Source: Crossaster papposus (taxonomy: Eukaryota; Echinodermata; Asteroidea; Velatida; Solasteridae). Taken from it: a stretch of DNA of 64,000 nt. This document shows positions 51,206 through 64,000 of the stretch, piece by piece (positions within the stretch are counted from its first letter, which is position 1; every line of letters begins with the position of its first letter). Both the position numbers and the translations under genes were made by a program. The notes beneath the pieces are model-generated. The model was not told the origin of the DNA. It ran no database searches and worked only from the letters and a program-made list of their open reading frames with translations. The DNA lies in assembly GCA_037893245.1 (NCBI GenBank), contig JBAIAA010000806.1:248001-312000 (forward strand), given 5' to 3'.

Positions 51206-54200
51206 ATGCCCCGGGTCAAATTGCTAATTTTGCCATTCCTGGACGCCCCCCTCTATCTCCTAACACCCAGCCCCTTCCCGGGGCATGCTTTCCTTCATGC
51301 CCTTATTTGTGGGCGGGGATTGTGTGCACAAACCTATGGCGAATTTGAAACGCGTGTGTTAACGTTAAAATTTTCAGAAAATCGAAATAAAATACTAACA
51401 AAGCATGCCCCGGGTCAAATTGCTAATTTTGCCATTCCTGGAGGCCCCCCTCTATCTCCTAACACCCAGCCCCTGCCCGGGGCATGCTTTCCTTCATGCC
51501 CTTATTTGTGGGCGGGGATTGTGTGCACAAACCTATGGCGAATTTGAAACGCGTGTGTTAACGTTAACATTTTCAGAAAATCAAAATAAAATACTAACAA
51601 AGCATGCCCGGGTCAAATTGCTAATTGTGCCATTCCTGGAGGCCCCCCTCTATCTCCTAACACCCAGCCCCTTCCCGGGGCATGCTTTCCTTCATGCCCT
51701 TATTTGTGGGCGGGGATTGTGTGCACAAACCTATGGCGCATTTGAAACGCGTGTGTTAACGTTAACATTTTCAGAAAATCGAAATAAAATACTAACAAAG
51801 CATGCCCCGGGTCAAATTTGTAATTTTGCCATTCCTGGAGGCCCCCCTCTATCTCCTAACACCCAGCCCCTTCCCGGGGCATGCTTTCCTTCATGCCCTT
51901 ATTTGTGGGCGGGGATTGTGTGCACAAACCTATGGCGAATTTGAAACGCGTGTGTTAACGTTACAATTTTCTGAAAATCGAAATAAAATACTAACAAAGC
52001 ATGCCCCGGGTCAAATTGCTAATTTTGCCATTCCTGGAGGCCCCCCTCTATCTCCTAACACCCAGCCCCTTCCCGGGGCATGCTTTCCTTCAGGCCTTTA
52101 TTTGTGGGCGGGGATTGTGTGCACAAACCTATGGCGAATTTGAAACGCGTGTGTTAACGTTAAAATTTTCAGAAGGTCGAAATAAAATACTAACAAAGCA
52201 TGCCCCGGGTCAAATTGCTAATTTTGCCATTCCTGGAGGCCCCCCTCTATCTCCTAACACCCAGCCCCTTCCCGGGGCATGCTTTCCTTCATGCCCTTAT
52301 TTGTGGGCGGGGATTGTGTGCACAAACCTATGGCGAATTTGAAACGCGTGTGTTAACGTTAACATTTTCAGAAAATCGAAATAAAATACTAACAAAGCAT
52401 GCCCCTGGTCAAATTGCTAATTTTGCCATTCCTGGAGGCCCCCCTCTATCTCCTAACACCCAGCCCCTTCCCGGGGCATGCTTTCCTTCATGCCCTTATT
52501 TGTGGGCGGGGATTGTGTGCACAAACCTATGGCGAATTTGAAACGCGTGTGTTAACGTTAACATTTTCAGAAAATCGAAATAAAATACTAACAAAGCATG
52601 CCCAGGGTCAAATTTCTAATTTTGCCATTCCTGGAGGCCCCCCTCTATCTCCTAACACCCAGCCGCTTCCCGCAGCATGCTTTCCTTCATGCCTTTATTT
52701 GTGGGCGGGGATTGTGTGCACAAACCTATGGCGAATTTGAAACGCGTGTGTTAACGTTAAAATTTTCAGAAAATCGAAATAAAATACTAACAAAGCATGC
52801 CCCGGGTCAAATTGCTGATTTTGCCATTCCTGGAGGCCCCCCTCTATCTCCTAACACCCAGCCCCTTCCCGGGGCATGCTTTTCTTCATGCCCTTAATTG
52901 TGGGCGGGGATTGTGTGCACAAACCTATGGCGAATTTGAAACGCGTGTGTTAACGTTAACATTTTCAGAAAATCGAAATAAAATACTAACAAAGCATGTC
53001 CCTGGTCAAATTGCTAATTTTGCCATTTCTGGAGGCCCCCCTCTATCTCCTAACACCCAGCCCCTTCCCGGGGCATGCTTTCCTTCATGCCCTTATTTGT
53101 GGGCGGGGATTGTGTGCACAAACCTATGGCGAATTTGAAACGCGTGTGTTAACGTTAAAATGTTCAGAAAATCGAAATAAAATACTAACAAAGCATGCCC
53201 AGGGTCAAATTGCTAATTTTGCCATTCCTGGAGGCCCCCCTCTATCTCCTAACACCCAGCCCCTTCCCGGAGCATGCTTTCCTTCGTGCCCTTATTTGTG
53301 GGCGGGGATTGTGTGCACAAACCTATGGCGAATTTGAAACGCGTGTGTTAACGTTAAAATTTTCAGAAAATCGAAATAAAATACTAACAAAGCATGCCCC
53401 GGGTCAAATTGCTAATGTTGCCATTCCTGGAGGCCCCCCTCTATCTCCTAACACCCAGCCCCTTCCCGGGGCATGCTTTCCTTCATGCCCTTATTTGTGG
53501 GCGGGATTGTGTGCACAAACCTATGGCGAATTTGAAACGCGTGTGTTAACGTTAACATTTTCAGAAAATCGAAATAAAATACTAACAAAGCATGCCCCGG
53601 GTCAAATTGCTAATTGTGCCATTCCTGGAGGCCCCCCTCTATCTCCTAACACCCAGCCTCTTCCCGGGGCATGCTTTCCTTCATGCCCTTATTTGTTGGC
53701 GGGGATTGTGTGCACAAACCTATGGCGCATTTGAAACGCGTGTGTTAACGTTAACATTTTCAGAAAATCGAAATAAAATACTAACAAAGCATGCCCCGGG
53801 TCAAATTGCTAATTTTGCCATTCCTGGAGGCCCCCCTCTATCTCCTAACACCCAGCCCCTTCCCGGGGCATGCTTTCCTTCATGCCCTTATTTGTGGGCC
53901 TTCATGCCCTTATTTGTGGGCGGGGATTGTGTGCACAAACCTATGGCGAATTTGAAACGCGTGTGTTAACGTTAACATTTTCAGAAAATCGAAATAAAAT
54001 ACTAACAAAGCATGCCCCGGGTCAAATTGCTAATTTTGCCATTCCTGGACGCCCCCCTCTATCTCCTAACACCCAGCCCCTTCCCGGGGCATGCTTTCCT
54101 TCATGCCCTTATTTGTGGGCGGGGATTGTGTGCACAAACCTATGGCGAATTTGAAACGCGTGTGTTAACGTTAACATTTTCAGAAAATCGAAATAATATA

Positions 54201-57200
54201 CTAACAAAGCATGCCCCGGGTCAAATTGCTAATTGTGCCATTCCTGGAGGCCCCCCTCTATCTCCTAACACCCAGCCCCTTCACGGGGCATGCTTTCCTT
54301 CATGCCCTTATTTGTGGGCGGGGATTGTGTGCACAAACCTATGGCGAATTTGAAACGCGTGTGTTAACGTTACAATTTTCAGAAAATCAAAATAAAATAC
54401 TAACAAAGCATGCCCCGGGTCAAATTGCTAATTGTGCCATTCCTGGAGGCCCCCCTCTATCTCCTAACACCCAGCCCCTTCCCGGGGCATGCTTTCCTTC
54501 ATGCCCTTATTTGTGGGCGGGGATTGTGTGCACAAACCTATTGCGATATTGAAACGCGTGTGTTAACGTTAACATTTTCAGAAAATCGAAATAAAATACT
54601 AACAAAGCATGCCCCGGGTCAAATTGCTAATTTTGCCATTCCTGGAGGCCCCCCTCTATCTCCTAACACCCAGCCCCTTCCTGGGGCATGCTTTCCTTCA
54701 TGCCCTTATTTGTGGGAGGGGATTGTGTGCACAAACCTATGGCGAATTTGAAACGCGTGTGTTAACGTTACAATTTTCAGAAAATCGAAATAAAATACTA
54801 ACAAAGCATGCCCCGGGTCAAATTGCTAATTTTGCCATTCCTGGTGGCCCCCCTCTATCTCCTAACACCCAGCCCCTTCCCGGGGCATGCTTTCCTTCAT
54901 GCCCTTATTTGTGGGCGGGGATTGTGTGCACAAACCTATGGCGAATTTGAAACGAGTGTGTTAACGTTAACATTTTCAGAAAATCGAAATAAAATACTAA
55001 CAAAGCATGCCCCGGGTCAAATTGCTAATTTTGCCATTCCTGGAGGCCCCCCTCTATCTCCTAACACCCAGCCCCTTCCCGGGGCATGCTTTCCTTCATG
55101 CCCTTATTTGTGGGCGGGGATTGTGTGCACAAACCTATGGCGAATTTGAAACGCGTGTGTTAACGTTACAATTTTCAGAAAATCGAAATAAAATACTAAC
55201 AAAGCATGCCCCGGGTCAAATTGCTAATTTTGCCATTCCTGGAGGCCCCCCTCTATCTCCTAACACCCAGCCCCTTCCCGGGGCATGCTTTCCTTCATGC
55301 CCTTATTTGTGGGCGGGGATTGTGTGCACAAACCTATGGCGAATTTGAAACGCGTGTGTTAACGTTACAATTTTCAGAAAATCAAAATAAAATACTAACA
55401 AAGCATGCCCCGGGTCAAATTGCTAATTTTGCCATTCCTGGAGGCCCCCCTCTATCTCCTAACACCCAGCCCCTTCCCGGGGCATGCTTTCCGTCATGCC
55501 CTTATTTGTGGGCGGGGATTGTGTGCACAAACCTATGGCGAATTTGAAACGCGTGTGTTAACGTTAAAATGTTCAGAAAATCGAAATAAAATACTAACAA
55601 AGCATGCCCCGGGTCAAATTGCTAATTTTTCCATTCCTGGAGGCCCCCCTCTATCTCCTTACACCCAGCCCCTTCCCGGGGCATGCTTTCCTTCATGCCC
55701 TTATTTGTGGGCGGGGATTGTGTGCACAAACCTATGGCGAATTTGAAACGCGTGTGTTAACGTTAACATTTTCAGAAAATCGAAATAAAATACTAACAAA
55801 GCATGCCCCGGGTCAAATTGCTAATTGTGCCATTCCTGGAGGCCCCCCTCTATCTCCTAACACCCAGCCCCTTCCCGGGGCATGCTTTCCTTCATGCCCT
55901 TATTTGTGGGCGGGGATTGTGTGCACAAACCTATGGCGAATTTGAAACGCGTGTGTTAACGTTAAAATTTTCAGAAAATCGAAATAAAATACTAACAAAG
56001 CATGCCCCGGGTCAAATTGCTAATTTTGCCATTCCTGGAGGCCCCCTCTATCTCCTAACACCCAGCCCCTTCCCGGGGCATGCTTTCCTTCATGCCCTTA
56101 TTTGTGGGCCTTCATGCCCTTATTTGTTTGCGGGGATTGTGTGCACAAACCTATGGCGAATTTGAAACGCGTGTGTTAACGTTAAAATGTTCAGAAAATC
56201 GAAATAAAATACTAACAAAGCATGCCCCGGGTCAAATTGCTAATTTTGCCATTCCTGGAGGCCCCCCTCTATCTCCTAACACCCAGCCCTTTCCCGGGGC
56301 ATGCTTTCCTTCATGCCCTTATTTGTGGGCGGGGATTGTGTGCACAAACCTATGGCGAATTTGAAACGCGTGTGTTAACGTTAAAATTTTCAGAAAATCG
56401 AAATAAAATACTAACAAAGCATGCCCCGGGTCAAATTGCTAATTTTGCCATTCCTGGACGCCCCCCTCTATCTCCTAACACCCAGCCCCTTCCCGGGGCA
56501 TGCTTTCCTTCATGCCCTTATTTGTGGGCGGGGATTGTGTGCACAAACCTATGGCGAATTTGAAACGCGTGTGTTAACGTTAACATTTTCAGAAAATCGA
56601 AATAAAATACTAACAAAGCATGCCCCGGGTCAAATTGCTAATTTTGCCATTCCTGGAGGCCCCCCTCTATCTCCTAACACCCAGCCCCTGCCCGGGGCAT
56701 GCTTTCCTTCATGCCCTTATTTGTGGGCGGGGATTGTGTGCACAAACCTATGGCGAATTTGAAACGCGTGTGTTAACGTTAACATTTTCAGAAAATCGAA
56801 ATAAAATACTAACAAAGCATGCCCGGGTCAAATTGCTAATTGTGCCATTCCTGGAGGCCCCCCTCTATCTCCTAACACCCAGCCCCTTCCCGGGGCATGC
56901 TTTCCTTCATGCCCTTATTTGTGGGCGGGGATTGTGTGCACAAACCTATGGCGCATTTGAAACGCGTGTGTTAACGTTAACATTTTCAGAAAATCGAAAT
57001 AAAATACTAACAAAGCATGCCCCGGGGTCAAATTGCTAATTTTGCCATTCCTGGAGGCCCCCCTCTATCTCCTAACACCCAGCCCCTTCCCGGGGCATGC
57101 TTTCCTTCAGGCCCTTATTTGTGGGCGGGGATTGTGTGCACAAACCTATGGCGAATTTGAAACGCGTGTGTTAACGTTAAAATTTTCAGAAGGTCGAAAT

Positions 57201-58410
57201 AAAATACTAACAAAGCATGCCCCGGGTCAAATTGCTAATTTTGCCATTCCTGGAGGCCCCCCTCTATCTCCTAACACCCAGCCCCTTCCCGGGGCATGCT
57301 TTCCTTCATGCCCTTATTTGTGGGCGGGGATTGTGTGCACAAACCTATGGCGAATTTGAAACGCGTGTGTTAACGTTAACATTTTCAGAAAATCGAAATA
57401 AAATACTAACAAAGCATGCCCCTGGTCAAATTGCTAATTTTGCCATTCCTGGAGGCCCCCCTCTATCTCCTAATACCCAGCCCCTTCCCGGGGCATGCTT
57501 TCCTTCATGCCCTTATTTGTGGGCGGGGGTTGTGTGCACAAACCTATGGCGAATTTTAAACGCGTGTGTTAACGTTAACATTTTCAGAAAATCGAAATAA
57601 AATACTAACAAAGCATGCCCAGGGTCAAATTGCTAATTTTGCCATTCCTGGAGGCCCCCCTCTATCTCCTAACACCCAGCCGCTTCCCGCAGCATGCTTT
57701 CCTTCATGCCCTTATTTGTGGGCGGGGATTGTGTGCAAAAACCTATGGCGAATTTGAAACGCGTGTGTTAACGTTAAAATTTTCAGAAAATCGAAATAAA
57801 ATACTAACAAAGCATGCCCCGGGTCAAATTGCTAATTTTGCCATTCCTGGAGGCCCCCCTCTATCTCCTAACACCCAGCCCCTTCCCGGGGCATGCTTTT
57901 CTTCATGCCCTTAATTGTGGGCGGGGATTGTGTGCACAAACCTATGGCGAATTTGAAACGCGTGTGTTAACGTTAAAATTTTCAGAAAATCGAAATAAAA
58001 TACTAACAAAGCATGTCCCTGGTCAAATTGCTAATTTTGCCATTTCTGGAGGCCCCCCTCTATCTCCTAAAACCCAGCCCCTTCCCGGGGCATGCTTTCC
58101 TTCATGCCCTTATTTGTGGGCGGGGATTGTGTGCACAAACCTATGGCGAATTTGAAACGCGTGTGTTAACGTTAAAATGTTCAGAAAATCGAAATAAAAT
58201 ACTAACAAAGCATGCCTAGGGTCAAATTGCTAATTTTGCCATTCCTGGAGGCCCCCCTCTATCTCCTAACACCCAGCCCCTTCCCGGAGCATGCTTTCCT
58301 TCATGCCCTTATTTGTGGGCGGGGATTGTGTGCACAAACCTATGGCGAATTTGAAACGCGTGTGTTAACGTTAACATTTTCAGAAAATCGAAATAAAATA
58401 CTAACAAAGC
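51206..58410. repeat. Duplicated multi-monomer segment (about 51.2-53.2 and 56.4-58.4 kb)
   Basis: A run of monomers with rare variants is repeated in order: CCCCTGCCCGG at about 51.47 and 56.69 kb, CATGCCCGGGTC (short C run) at about 51.6 and 56.8 kb, TTCAGAAGGTCG at about 52.17 and 57.19 kb, GCCGCTTCCCGCAGC at about 52.66 and 57.68 kb, and CATGTCCCTGG at about 53.0 and 58.0 kb. The offset changes from 5215 to about 5017 bp, which fits the loss of one monomer. Confidence 0.7.
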
Positions 58411-61400
58411 ATGCCCCGGGTCAAATTGCTAATTCTGCCATTCCTGGAGGCCCCCCTCTATCTCCTAACACCCAGCCCCTTCCCGGGGCATGCTTTCCTT
58501 CATTCCCTTATTTGTGGGCGGGGATTGTGTGCACAAACCTATGGCGAATTTGAAACGCGTGTGTTAACGTTAAAATGTTCAGAAAATCGAAATAAAATAA
58601 TAACAAAGCATGCCCCGGGTCAAATTGCTAATTTTGCCATTCCTGGAGGCCCCCCTCTATCTCCTAACACCCAGCCCCTTCCCGGGGCATGCTTTTCTTC
58701 ATGTCCTTAATTGTGGGCGGGGATTGTGTGCACAAACCTATGGCGAATTTGAAACGCGTGTGTTAACGTTAACATTTTTTAGAAAATCGAAATAAAATAC
58801 TAACAAAGCATGCCCCGGGTCAAATTGCTAATTTTGCCATTCCTGGAGGCCCCCCTCTATCTCCTAACACCCAGCCCCTTCCCGGGGCATGCTTTCCTTC
58901 ATGCCCTTATTTGTGGGCGGGGATTGTGTGCACAAACCTATGGCGAATTTGAAACGCGTGTGTTAACGTTACAATTTTCAGAAAATCGAAATAAAATACT
59001 AACAAAGCATGCCCCGGGTCAAATTGCTAATTTTGCCATTCCTGGAGGCCCCCCTCTATCTCCTAACACCCAGCCCCTTCCCGGGGCATGCTTTCCTTCA
59101 TGCCCTTATTTGTGGGCGGGGATTGTGTGCACAAACCTATGGCGAATTTGAAACGCGTGTGTTAACGTTACAATTTTCAGAAGATCGAAATAAAATACTA
59201 ACAAAGCATGCCCCGGGTCAAATGGCTAATTTTGCCATTCCTGGAGGCCCCCTTCTATCTCCTAACACCCAGCCCCTTCCCGGGGCATGCTTTCCTTCAT
59301 GCCCTTATTTGTGGGCGGGGATTGTGTGCACAAACCTATGGCGAATTTGAAACGCGTGTGTTAACGTTAATATTTTCAGAAAATCGAAATAAAATACTAA
59401 CAAAGCATGCCCCTGGTCAAATTGCTAATTTTGCCATTCCTGGAGGCCCCCCTCTATCTCCTAACACCCAGCCCCTTCCCGGGGCATGCTTTCCTTCATG
59501 CCCTTATTTGTGGGCGGGGATTGTGTGCACAAACCTATGGCGAATTTGAAACGCGTGTGTTAACGTTAAAATTTTCAGAAAATCGAAATAAAATACTAAC
59601 AAAGCATGCCCAGGGTCAAACTGCTAATTTTGCCATTCCTGGAGGCCCTCCTCTATCTCCTAACACCCAGCCCCTTCCCGGAGCATGCTTTCCTTCATGC
59701 CCTTATTTGTGGGCGGGGATTATGTGCACAAACCTATGGCGAATTTGAAACGCGTGTGTTAACGTTAAAATGTTCAGAAAATCGAAATAAAATACTAACA
59801 AAGCATGCCCCGGGTCAAATTGCTAATTTTGCCATTCCTGGAGGCCCCCCTCTATCTCCTAACACCCAGCCCCTTCCCGGGGCATGCTTTCCTTCATGCC
59901 CTTATTTGTGGGCGGGGATTGTGTGCACAAACCTATGGCGAATTTGAAACGCGTGTGTTAACGTTAACATTTTCAGAAAATCGAAAAAAAATACTAACAA
60001 AGCATGCCCCGGGTCAAATTGCTAATTTTGCCATTCCTGGAGGCCCCCCTCTATCTCCTAACACCCAGCCCCTTCCCGGGGCATGCTTTCCTTCATTCCC
60101 TTATTTGTGGGCGGGGATTGTGTGCACAAACCTATGGCGAATTTGAAACGCGTGTGTTAACGTTAAAATGTTCAGAAAATCGAAATAAAATACTAACAAA
60201 GCATGCCCCGGGTCAAATTGCTAATTTTGCCATTCCTGGAGGCCCCCCTCTATCTCCTAACACCCAGCCCCTTCCCGGGGCATGCTTTCCTTCATGCCCT
60301 TATTTGTGGGCGGGGATTGTGTGCACAAACCTATGGCGAATTTGAAACGCGTGTGTTAACGTTAAAATGTTCAGAAGATCGAAATAAAATACTAACAAAG
60401 CATGCCCCGGGTCAAATTGCTAATTTTGCCATTCCTGGAGGCCCCCCTCTATCTCCTAACACCCAGCCCCTTCCCGGGGCATGCTTTCCTTCATGCCCTT
60501 ATTTGTGGGCGGGGATTGTGTGCACAAACCTATGGCGAATTTGAAACGCGTGTGTTAACGTTAACATTTTCAGAAAATCGAAATAAAATACTAACAAAGC
60601 ATGCCCCTGGTCAAATTGCTAATTTTGCCATTCCTGGAGGCCCCCCTCTATCTCCTAACACCCAGCCCCTTCCCGGGGCATGCTTTCCTTCATGCCCTTA
60701 TTTGTGGGCGGGGATTGTGTGCACAAACCTATAGCGAATTTGAAACGCGTGTGTTAACGTTAAAATTTTCAGAAAATCGAAATAAAATACTAACAAAGCA
60801 TGCCCAGGGTCAAATTGCTAATTTTGCCATTCCTGGAGGCCCCCCTCTATCTCCTAACACCCAGCCCCTTCCCGGAGCATGCTTTCCTTCATGCCCTTAT
60901 TTGTGGGCGGGGATTGTGTGCACAAACCTATGGCGAATTTAAAACGCGTGTGTTAACGTTAAAATTTTCAGAAAATTGAAATAAAATACTAACAAAGCAT
61001 GCTCCGGGTCAAATTGCTAATTTTGCCATTCCTGGAGGCCCCCCTCTATCTCCTAACACCCAGCCCCTTCCCGGGGCATGCTTTCCTTCATTCCCTTATT
61101 TGTGGGCGGGGATTGTGTGCACAAACCTATGGCGAATTTGAAACGCGTGTGTTAACGTTAAAATGTTCAGAAAATCGAAATAAAATACTAACAAAGCATG
61201 CCCCGGGTCAAATTGCTAATTTTGCCATTCCTGGAGGCCCCCATCTATCTCCTAACACCCAGCCCCTTCCCGGGGCATGCTTTCCTTCATGCTCTTATTT
61301 GTGGGCGGGGATTGTGTGCACAAACCTATGGCGAATTTGAAACGCGTGTGTTAACGTTAACATTTTCAGAAAATCGAAATAAAATACTAACAAAGCATGC

Positions 61401-64000
61401 CCCTGGTCAAATTGCTAATTTTGCCATTCCTGGAGGCCCCCCTCTATCTCCTAACACCCAGCCCCTTCCCGGGGCATGCTTTCCTTCATGCCCTTATTTG
61501 TGGGCGGGGATTGTGTGCACAAACCTATAGCGAATTTGAAACGCGTGTGTTAACGTTAAAATTTTCAGAAAATCGAAATAAAATACTAACAAAGCATGCC
61601 CAGGGTCAAATTGCTAATTTTGCCATTCCTGGAGGCCCCCCTCTATCTCCTAACACCCAGCCCCTTCCCGGAGCATGCTTTCCTTCATGCCCTTATTTGT
61701 GGGCGGGGATTGTGTGCACAAACCTATGGCGAATTTGAAACGCGTGTGTTAACGTTAAAATTTTCAAAAAATTGAAATAAAATACTAACAAAGCATGCTC
61801 CGGGTCAAATTGCTAATTTTGCCATTCCTGGAGGCCCCCTCTATCTCCTAACACCCAGCCCCTTCCCGCGGCATGCTTTCCTTCATGCCCTTATTTGCGG
61901 GCGGGGATTGTGTGCACAAACCTATGGCGAATTTGAAACGCGTGTGTTAACGTTACAATTTTCAGAAAATCGAAATAAAATACTAACAAAGCATGCCCCG
62001 GGTCAAATTGCTAATGTTGCCATTCCTGGAGGCCCCCCTCTATCTCCTAACACCCAGCCCCTTCCCGGGGCATGCTTTCCTTCATGCCCTTATTTGTGGG
62101 CGGGGATTGTGTGCACAAACCTATGGCGAATTTGAAACGCGTGTGTTAACGTTAACATTTTCAGAAGATCGAAATAAAATACTAACAAAGCATGCCCCGG
62201 GTCAAATTGCTAATTTTGCCATTCCTGGAGGCCCCCCTCTATCTCCTAACACCCAGCCCCTTCCCGGGGCATGCTTTCCTTCATGCCCTTATTTGTGGGC
62301 GGGGATTGTGTGCACAAACCTATGGCGAATTTGAAACGCGTGTGTTAACGTTAACATTTTCAGAAAATCGAAATAAAATACTAACAAAGCATGCCCCTGG
62401 TCAAATTGCTAATTTTGCCATTCCTGGAGGCCCCCCTCTATCTCCTAACACCCAGCCCCTTCCCGGGGCATGCTTTCCTTCATGCCCTTATTTGTGGGCG
62501 GGGATTGTGTGCACAAACCTATGGCGAATTTGAAACGCGTGTGTTAACGTTACATTTTTCAGAAAATCGAAATAAAATACTAACAAAGCATGCCCAGGGT
62601 CAAATTGCTAATTTTGCCATTCTTGGAGGCCCCCCTCTATCTCCTAACACCCAGCCTTTTGCCGGAGCATGCTTTCCTTCATGCCCTTATTTGTGGGCGG
62701 GGATTGTGTGCACAAACCTATGGCGAATTTGAAACGCGAGTGTTAACGTTAAAATTTTCAGAAAATCGAAATAAAATACTAACAAAGCATGCCCCGGGTC
62801 AAATTGCTAATGTTGCCATTCCTGGAGGCCCCCCTCTATCTCCTAACACCCAGCTCCTTCCCGGGGCATGCTTTTCTTCATGCCCTTATTTGTGGGCGGG
62901 GATTGTGTGCACAAACCTATGGCGAATTTGAAACGCGTGTGTTAACGTTAAAATGTTCAGAAAATCGAAATAAAATACTAACAAAGCATGCCCCGGGTTA
63001 AATTGCTAATTTTGCCATTCCTCGAGGCCCCCCTCTATCTCCTAACACCCAGCCCCTTCCCGGGGCATGCTTTCCTTCATGCCCTTATTTGTGGGCGGGG
63101 ATTGTGTGCACAAACCTATGGCGAATTTGAAACGCGTGTGTTAACGTTAACATTTTCAGAAAATCGAAATAAAATACTAACAAAGCATGCCCCGGGTCAA
63201 ATTGCTAATTTTGCCATTCCTGGAGGCCCCCCTCTATCTCCTAACACCCAGCCCCTTCCCGGAGCATGCTTTCCTTCATGCCCTTATTTGTGGGCGGGGA
63301 TTGTGTGCACAAACCTATGGCGAATTTGAAACGCGTGTGTTAACGTTAAAATTTTCAGAAAATTGAAATAAAATACTAACAAAGCATGCTCAGGGTCAAA
63401 TTGCTAATTTTGCCATTCCTGGAGGCCCCCTCTATCTCCTAACACCCAGCCCCTTCCCGCGGCATGCTTTCCTTCATGCCCTTATTTGTGGGCGGGGATT
63501 GTGTGCACAAACCTATGGCGAATTTGAAACGCGTGTGTTAACGTTAAAATTTTCAGAAAATTGAAATAAAATACTAACAAAGCATGCTCCGGGTCAAATT
63601 GCTAATTTTGCCATTCCTGGAGGCCCCCCACTATCTCCTAACACCCAGCCCCTTCCCGGGGCATGCTTTCCTTCATTCCCTTATTTGTGGGAGGGGATTG
63701 TGTGCACAAACCTATGGCGAATTTGAAACGCGTGTGTTAACGTTAAAATGTTCAGAAAATCGAAATAAAATACTAACAAAGCATGCCCCGGGTCAAATTG
63801 CTAATTTTGCCATTCCTGGAGGCCCCCCTCTATCTCCTAACACCCAGCCCCTTCCCGGGGCATGCTTTCCTTCGTGCCCTTATTTGTGGGCGGGGATTGT
63901 GTGCACAAACCTATGGCGAATTTGAAACGCGTGTGTTAACGTTAACATTTTCAGAAAATCGAAATAAAATACTAACAAAGCATGCCCCTGGTCAAATTGC

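Larger units (their letters stand above)
21479..64000. repeat. Satellite array, right arm (199-bp monomer)
   Basis: About 214 copies of the same 199-bp monomer as the left arm, all in one orientation and running to the window edge. Variants mark subfamilies: CCGCGGGTC, CCCCTGGTC, CCCAGGGTC or CCCCAGGTC in place of CCCCGGGTC, one extra C in the C run, and a 22-bp internal duplication. Groups of monomers repeat in order, forming higher-order repeats. I found no break by other sequence in this arm. Confidence 0.98.

Noticed and set aside
1-64000. CRISPR array or bacterial operon
   Set aside because: The repeats are head-to-tail without spacers, and the genes have spliceosomal introns, so the window is eukaryotic.

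Overview
The window is eukaryotic, almost certainly from an animal. It has spliceosomal GT-AG introns, a tRNA-type SINE, nested MITEs and a long satellite array. The species cannot be read from the sequence; a marine invertebrate is a guess, based on my memory of similar protein families in cnidarians and fish.

Layout: positions 1-3900 and 21479-64000 are one tandem satellite with a 199-bp monomer (about 19.6 and 214 copies). The satellite has no believable gene. Its apparent ORFs are frame-rotating artefacts of a period not divisible by 3. The right arm shows nested higher-order repeats of 18, 6 and 5 monomers.

The array is interrupted once, by a 17,578-bp DNA transposon at 3901-21478. It has 24-bp terminal inverted repeats starting CAG (22 of 24 bases match) and a perfect 8-bp target-site duplication, CCCCCCTC. 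Removing the element and one duplication copy restores a normal satellite monomer. A closely matching uninterrupted monomer lies near 25.0 kb.

The element carries two convergent, intron-rich genes that both splice into complete frames. The plus-strand gene (8 exons, 4156-10084, 620 aa) fuses an EXO1/FEN1-type XPG nuclease to a C-terminal HIRAN domain. The minus-strand gene (15 exons, 20155-10407, 1005 aa) has an N-terminal Myb/SANT-like domain and a long region with motifs suggestive of an RNase H-fold (DDE/D) transposase. I infer that the large protein binds the ends and cuts and joins, while the nuclease-HIRAN protein processes DNA ends or flaps. The pairing recalls the Academ superfamily lineage with an XPG nuclease (AcademX, from memory), but an 8-bp duplication is longer than the 3-4 bp I recall for Academ.

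The introns hold younger passengers: two TA-flanked MITEs (13891-14126 and 16103-16356), a SINE (about 17025-17297), a 979-bp insert between perfect 71-bp direct repeats (7563-8683), a 44-base G run (9083-9126) and a 52-bp tandem duplication (about 11514-11605).
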